Assembly (NCBI GenBank): GCA_910587545.1
Contig: CAJUMI010000045.1
Coordinates: forward strand, 1 to 11,244
Source: an uncultured Muribaculaceae bacterium
GTDB lineage: Bacteria > Bacteroidota > Bacteroidia > Bacteroidales > Muribaculaceae
Reading direction: 5' to 3'
Length of the DNA stretch: 11,244 bases
Of this stretch, positions 6,609-11,244 are shown in pieces (the stretch's first letter is position 1; the number at the start of each line of letters is the position of its first letter). The notes under the pieces are model-generated. The model saw only the letters and a program-made list of their open reading frames with translations, searched no databases and was not told where the DNA came from. The translations under genes were made by a program, and so were the position numbers.

Positions 6609-6651
6609 AAATTTGGAACGCATCTGAGTGAGATGCGTTCCAAATTTTTTG
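6609..6651 (+). terminator. Strong 17-bp hairpin with T-run
   Basis: AAATTTGGAACGCATCT (6609-6625) pairs perfectly with 6631-6647 around the loop GAGTG, and T6645-6650 make a six-T run. This is a textbook intrinsic terminator, yet it ends only about 26 bases before the ATG at 6677. A perfect -7-like TAAATTTG (6608-6615) overlaps its left arm, but no TTTG lies 19-21 bases further upstream. It may serve as a second terminator for the upstream cluster or as a leader structure of the next gene. Between the two hairpins (6454-6607) I see no gene. Confidence 0.7.
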
Positions 6652-6676
6652 TTTCATGCACTAAAACCTTTTCCGG

Positions 6677-7894
6677 ATGAAAAAAATCTATTTCTTACTT
6701 TTTGTTTTGTCAGCCGCAGTATCGGCTATGGCTGTGCCGAGGGATAATTCGGAACTTTTTTCACAACGTAAGCTGTGCCGGCAGGCTGTTGCCGGCAATA
6801 GTCAACATGTGTCGGCATCGCGCCCGGCCGCTTCGGAGCGCATGGTGATTACTAATCTCGAGGGGCAGGTTCAGGGGCGCTATAGCTGTGTGTACTATAG
6901 TCCGCTGATCTGGGACGTGACAGGCGAGCCGTTCGGATGGTGTGTGGAGCAGCCTATGATCGTCGAGGATTACTTTGGTGTCGAAGAGGGCGATGTGAAC
7001 ATCGGTTATCTCTTTCTGAGAAATGCGATACTCAAAGGCCATGTGGATATGGACGCCGGCACGATCACTATTCCGTCGCGCAAGGCGATAACCTATTATG
7101 AGGATCCCGATGATTATGATGATCCCGGCAGACCGGTCTACTTCGTTACAGTGGATGTAGAGGACCGGAAATATGTGCCCAATTATGACAGACCCTTTGT
7201 CGGATCATTCGAGCTGCATGACGGCCGAATAACAAAAATCACCACTGACGACCGCTGGGGCTATGTCGTGTGTAACAAGGACGGCAGCATTTACGGGTGG
7301 TTTGAAATTGCCGAAAACACGACTTTATATCTCGGACATGGCGAGATGGAGTATGTTGTGGGGAATGAGCCTGTGGCGACGGTGATCCACGCGGTGAGCG
7401 ACGGCAAGAAAGCCACGGTCTACAATGCGTTCAATACCGGGTGGGACAATCCGGTCACAATGGATCTTGACGACGCGTCTAAGAGGGCTACTGTCAGCGA
7501 TCAGTCGGTTTCAGTGGGCGGTAAGACTGTCGTGCTTGCCGACAAATCATGTGCGACCGTTTTTTCGGGCATAATCAGAGATGTGGATTGGGATATCGAC
7601 AAACGTGATCCGTCGACCAACTCCGTTCTTGATTTTGGCGATATGACCGTTTATGACAAGGCTGCGGATAAGGTGGTGGCGTCTTACGGCGATGTGCGTT
7701 TCTATTTCAAGGAAGATGTATTCGAAGACCGCACTTCAGGCATTGAGAGCGTCGTAAGCGACACCGATAACACGTCATCGTCAGAAGTGATCCTGTATGA
7801 TCTTTCAGGTATGAAGGTCGATGCGGAGAAGGCAGCTCCTGGCATATACATCCGCCGTCAGGGCTCTGATGTCTCGAAGGTCATGATCCGATAG
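6677..7894 (+). CDS. Secreted protein with type IX-like C-terminal sorting domain
   Basis: This is a 405-residue exported protein. Residues 1-19 form a signal peptide ending Ala-Met-Ala. The body (about 55-350) looks all-beta and is rich in Asp, Gly, Tyr and Val, with an acidic patch near 142-150 (YEDPDDYDD). I do not recognise a family for it. After a Ser/Thr/Asp linker beginning SGIESV (about 353), the last 37 residues carry Leu-Tyr-Asp-Leu-Ser-Gly-Met-Lys-Val, then APGIYIRR, and end KVMIR. This is the layout of the type A C-terminal domain that directs Bacteroidota proteins through the type IX secretion system, so the protein is probably surface-exposed or released. Two terminators separate it from the upstream cluster, so it seems to be its own transcription unit, and it is convergent with rpoC. 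No enzyme motif is visible. Confidence 0.75.
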   Translation: MKKIYFLLFVLSAAVSAMAVPRDNSELFSQRKLCRQAVAGNSQHVSASRPAASERMVITNLEGQVQGRYSCVYYSPLIWDVTGEPFGWCVEQPMIVEDYFGVEEGDVNIGYLFLRNAILKGHVDMDAGTITIPSRKAITYYEDPDDYDDPGRPVYFVTVDVEDRKYVPNYDRPFVGSFELHDGRITKITTDDRWGYVVCNKDGSIYGWFEIAENTTLYLGHGEMEYVVGNEPVATVIHAVSDGKKATVYNAFNTGWDNPVTMDLDDASKRATVSDQSVSVGGKTVVLADKSCATVFSGIIRDVDWDIDKRDPSTNSVLDFGDMTVYDKAADKVVASYGDVRFYFKEDVFEDRTSGIESVVSDTDNTSSSEVILYDLSGMKVDAEKAAPGIYIRRQGSDVSKVMIR

Positions 7895-7929
7895 ATCGGT
7901 AGTAGCTGACATCACGCCGCGAAATAAAG

Positions 7930-7972
7930 AACCGCACCCCAAAAGTTTTTATGTGACTTCAGGGGTGCGGTT
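7930..7972. terminator. Bidirectional terminator between convergent genes
   Basis: AACCGCACCCC (7930-7940) pairs perfectly with GGGGTGCGGTT (7962-7972). Inside, AAGT (7943-7946) can also pair with ACTT (7956-7959). GATTTTTG follows on the plus strand and TTCTTTATTT on the minus strand, so it can end both the 6677-7894 transcript and rpoC, which stop 35 bases before and 39 bases after it respectively. Confidence 0.8.
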
Positions 7973-8011
7973 GATTTTTGTGACGCACCGTTTTGGTGGT
8001 GCGGGAGTTGA

Positions 8012-11244
<3,233 letters not shown>

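Noticed and set aside
7984..8003. Small hairpin CGCACC/GGTGCG next to the rpoC stop codon
   Set aside because: The stem is only 6 bp and no T-run follows on the minus strand; the hairpin at 7930-7972 is the better terminator.

Overview
The window looks like a chromosomal segment from a member of the Bacteroidales, most plausibly Muribaculaceae or a close relative. The evidence is a Bacteroidota-type promoter (TTTG, 20 bases, TAnnTTTG), start codons without Shine-Dalgarno sequences, A/T-rich leaders, several lipoproteins and short secreted beta proteins of Bacteroidales character, a C-terminal domain resembling the type IX secretion sorting domain, and a Bacteroidota-like RpoC. The family-level assignment is an inference.

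Layout. Positions 1-283 hold no gene but a dense regulatory region: seven TGTAA/TTACA boxes between 102 and 210, then a near-consensus promoter whose spacer contains a perfect dyad. Two short secreted proteins follow (284-643 and 666-1052). They are diverged tandem paralogs with a DUF3244-like beta domain. A 151-base gap carries a perfect 15-bp inverted repeat around 65 AT-rich bases. Next comes a four-gene plus-strand cluster with gaps of 22-34 bases: a transglutaminase-like lipoprotein (1204-3183), an O-antigen ligase/Wzy-like membrane protein (3218-4477) whose TPR tail continues in another frame (4422-4766), an unrecognised Cys-rich lipoprotein (4799-5527), and a CPBP-family membrane protein that has lost its catalytic histidines (5550-6389). 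Two hairpins end this cluster. A separate secreted protein with a type IX-like tail (6677-7894) then runs convergently into rpoC (8012-11244, minus strand, cut by the window edge).

How the genes may work together. The 1204-6389 cluster joins envelope-anchored, enzyme-like proteins (transglutaminase fold, polysaccharide ligase/polymerase fold, CPBP fold). Upstream lie two small secreted proteins under an elaborate promoter. A cell-surface or periplasmic system that modifies or displays small secreted proteins, or a surface glycan, would fit, but this is inference. Two of the enzyme-like proteins show altered catalytic motifs and the third is frameshifted, so the locus is either built on pseudoenzymes or partly decaying. 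rpoC is ordinary core genome and is visibly richer in G+C than the cluster.
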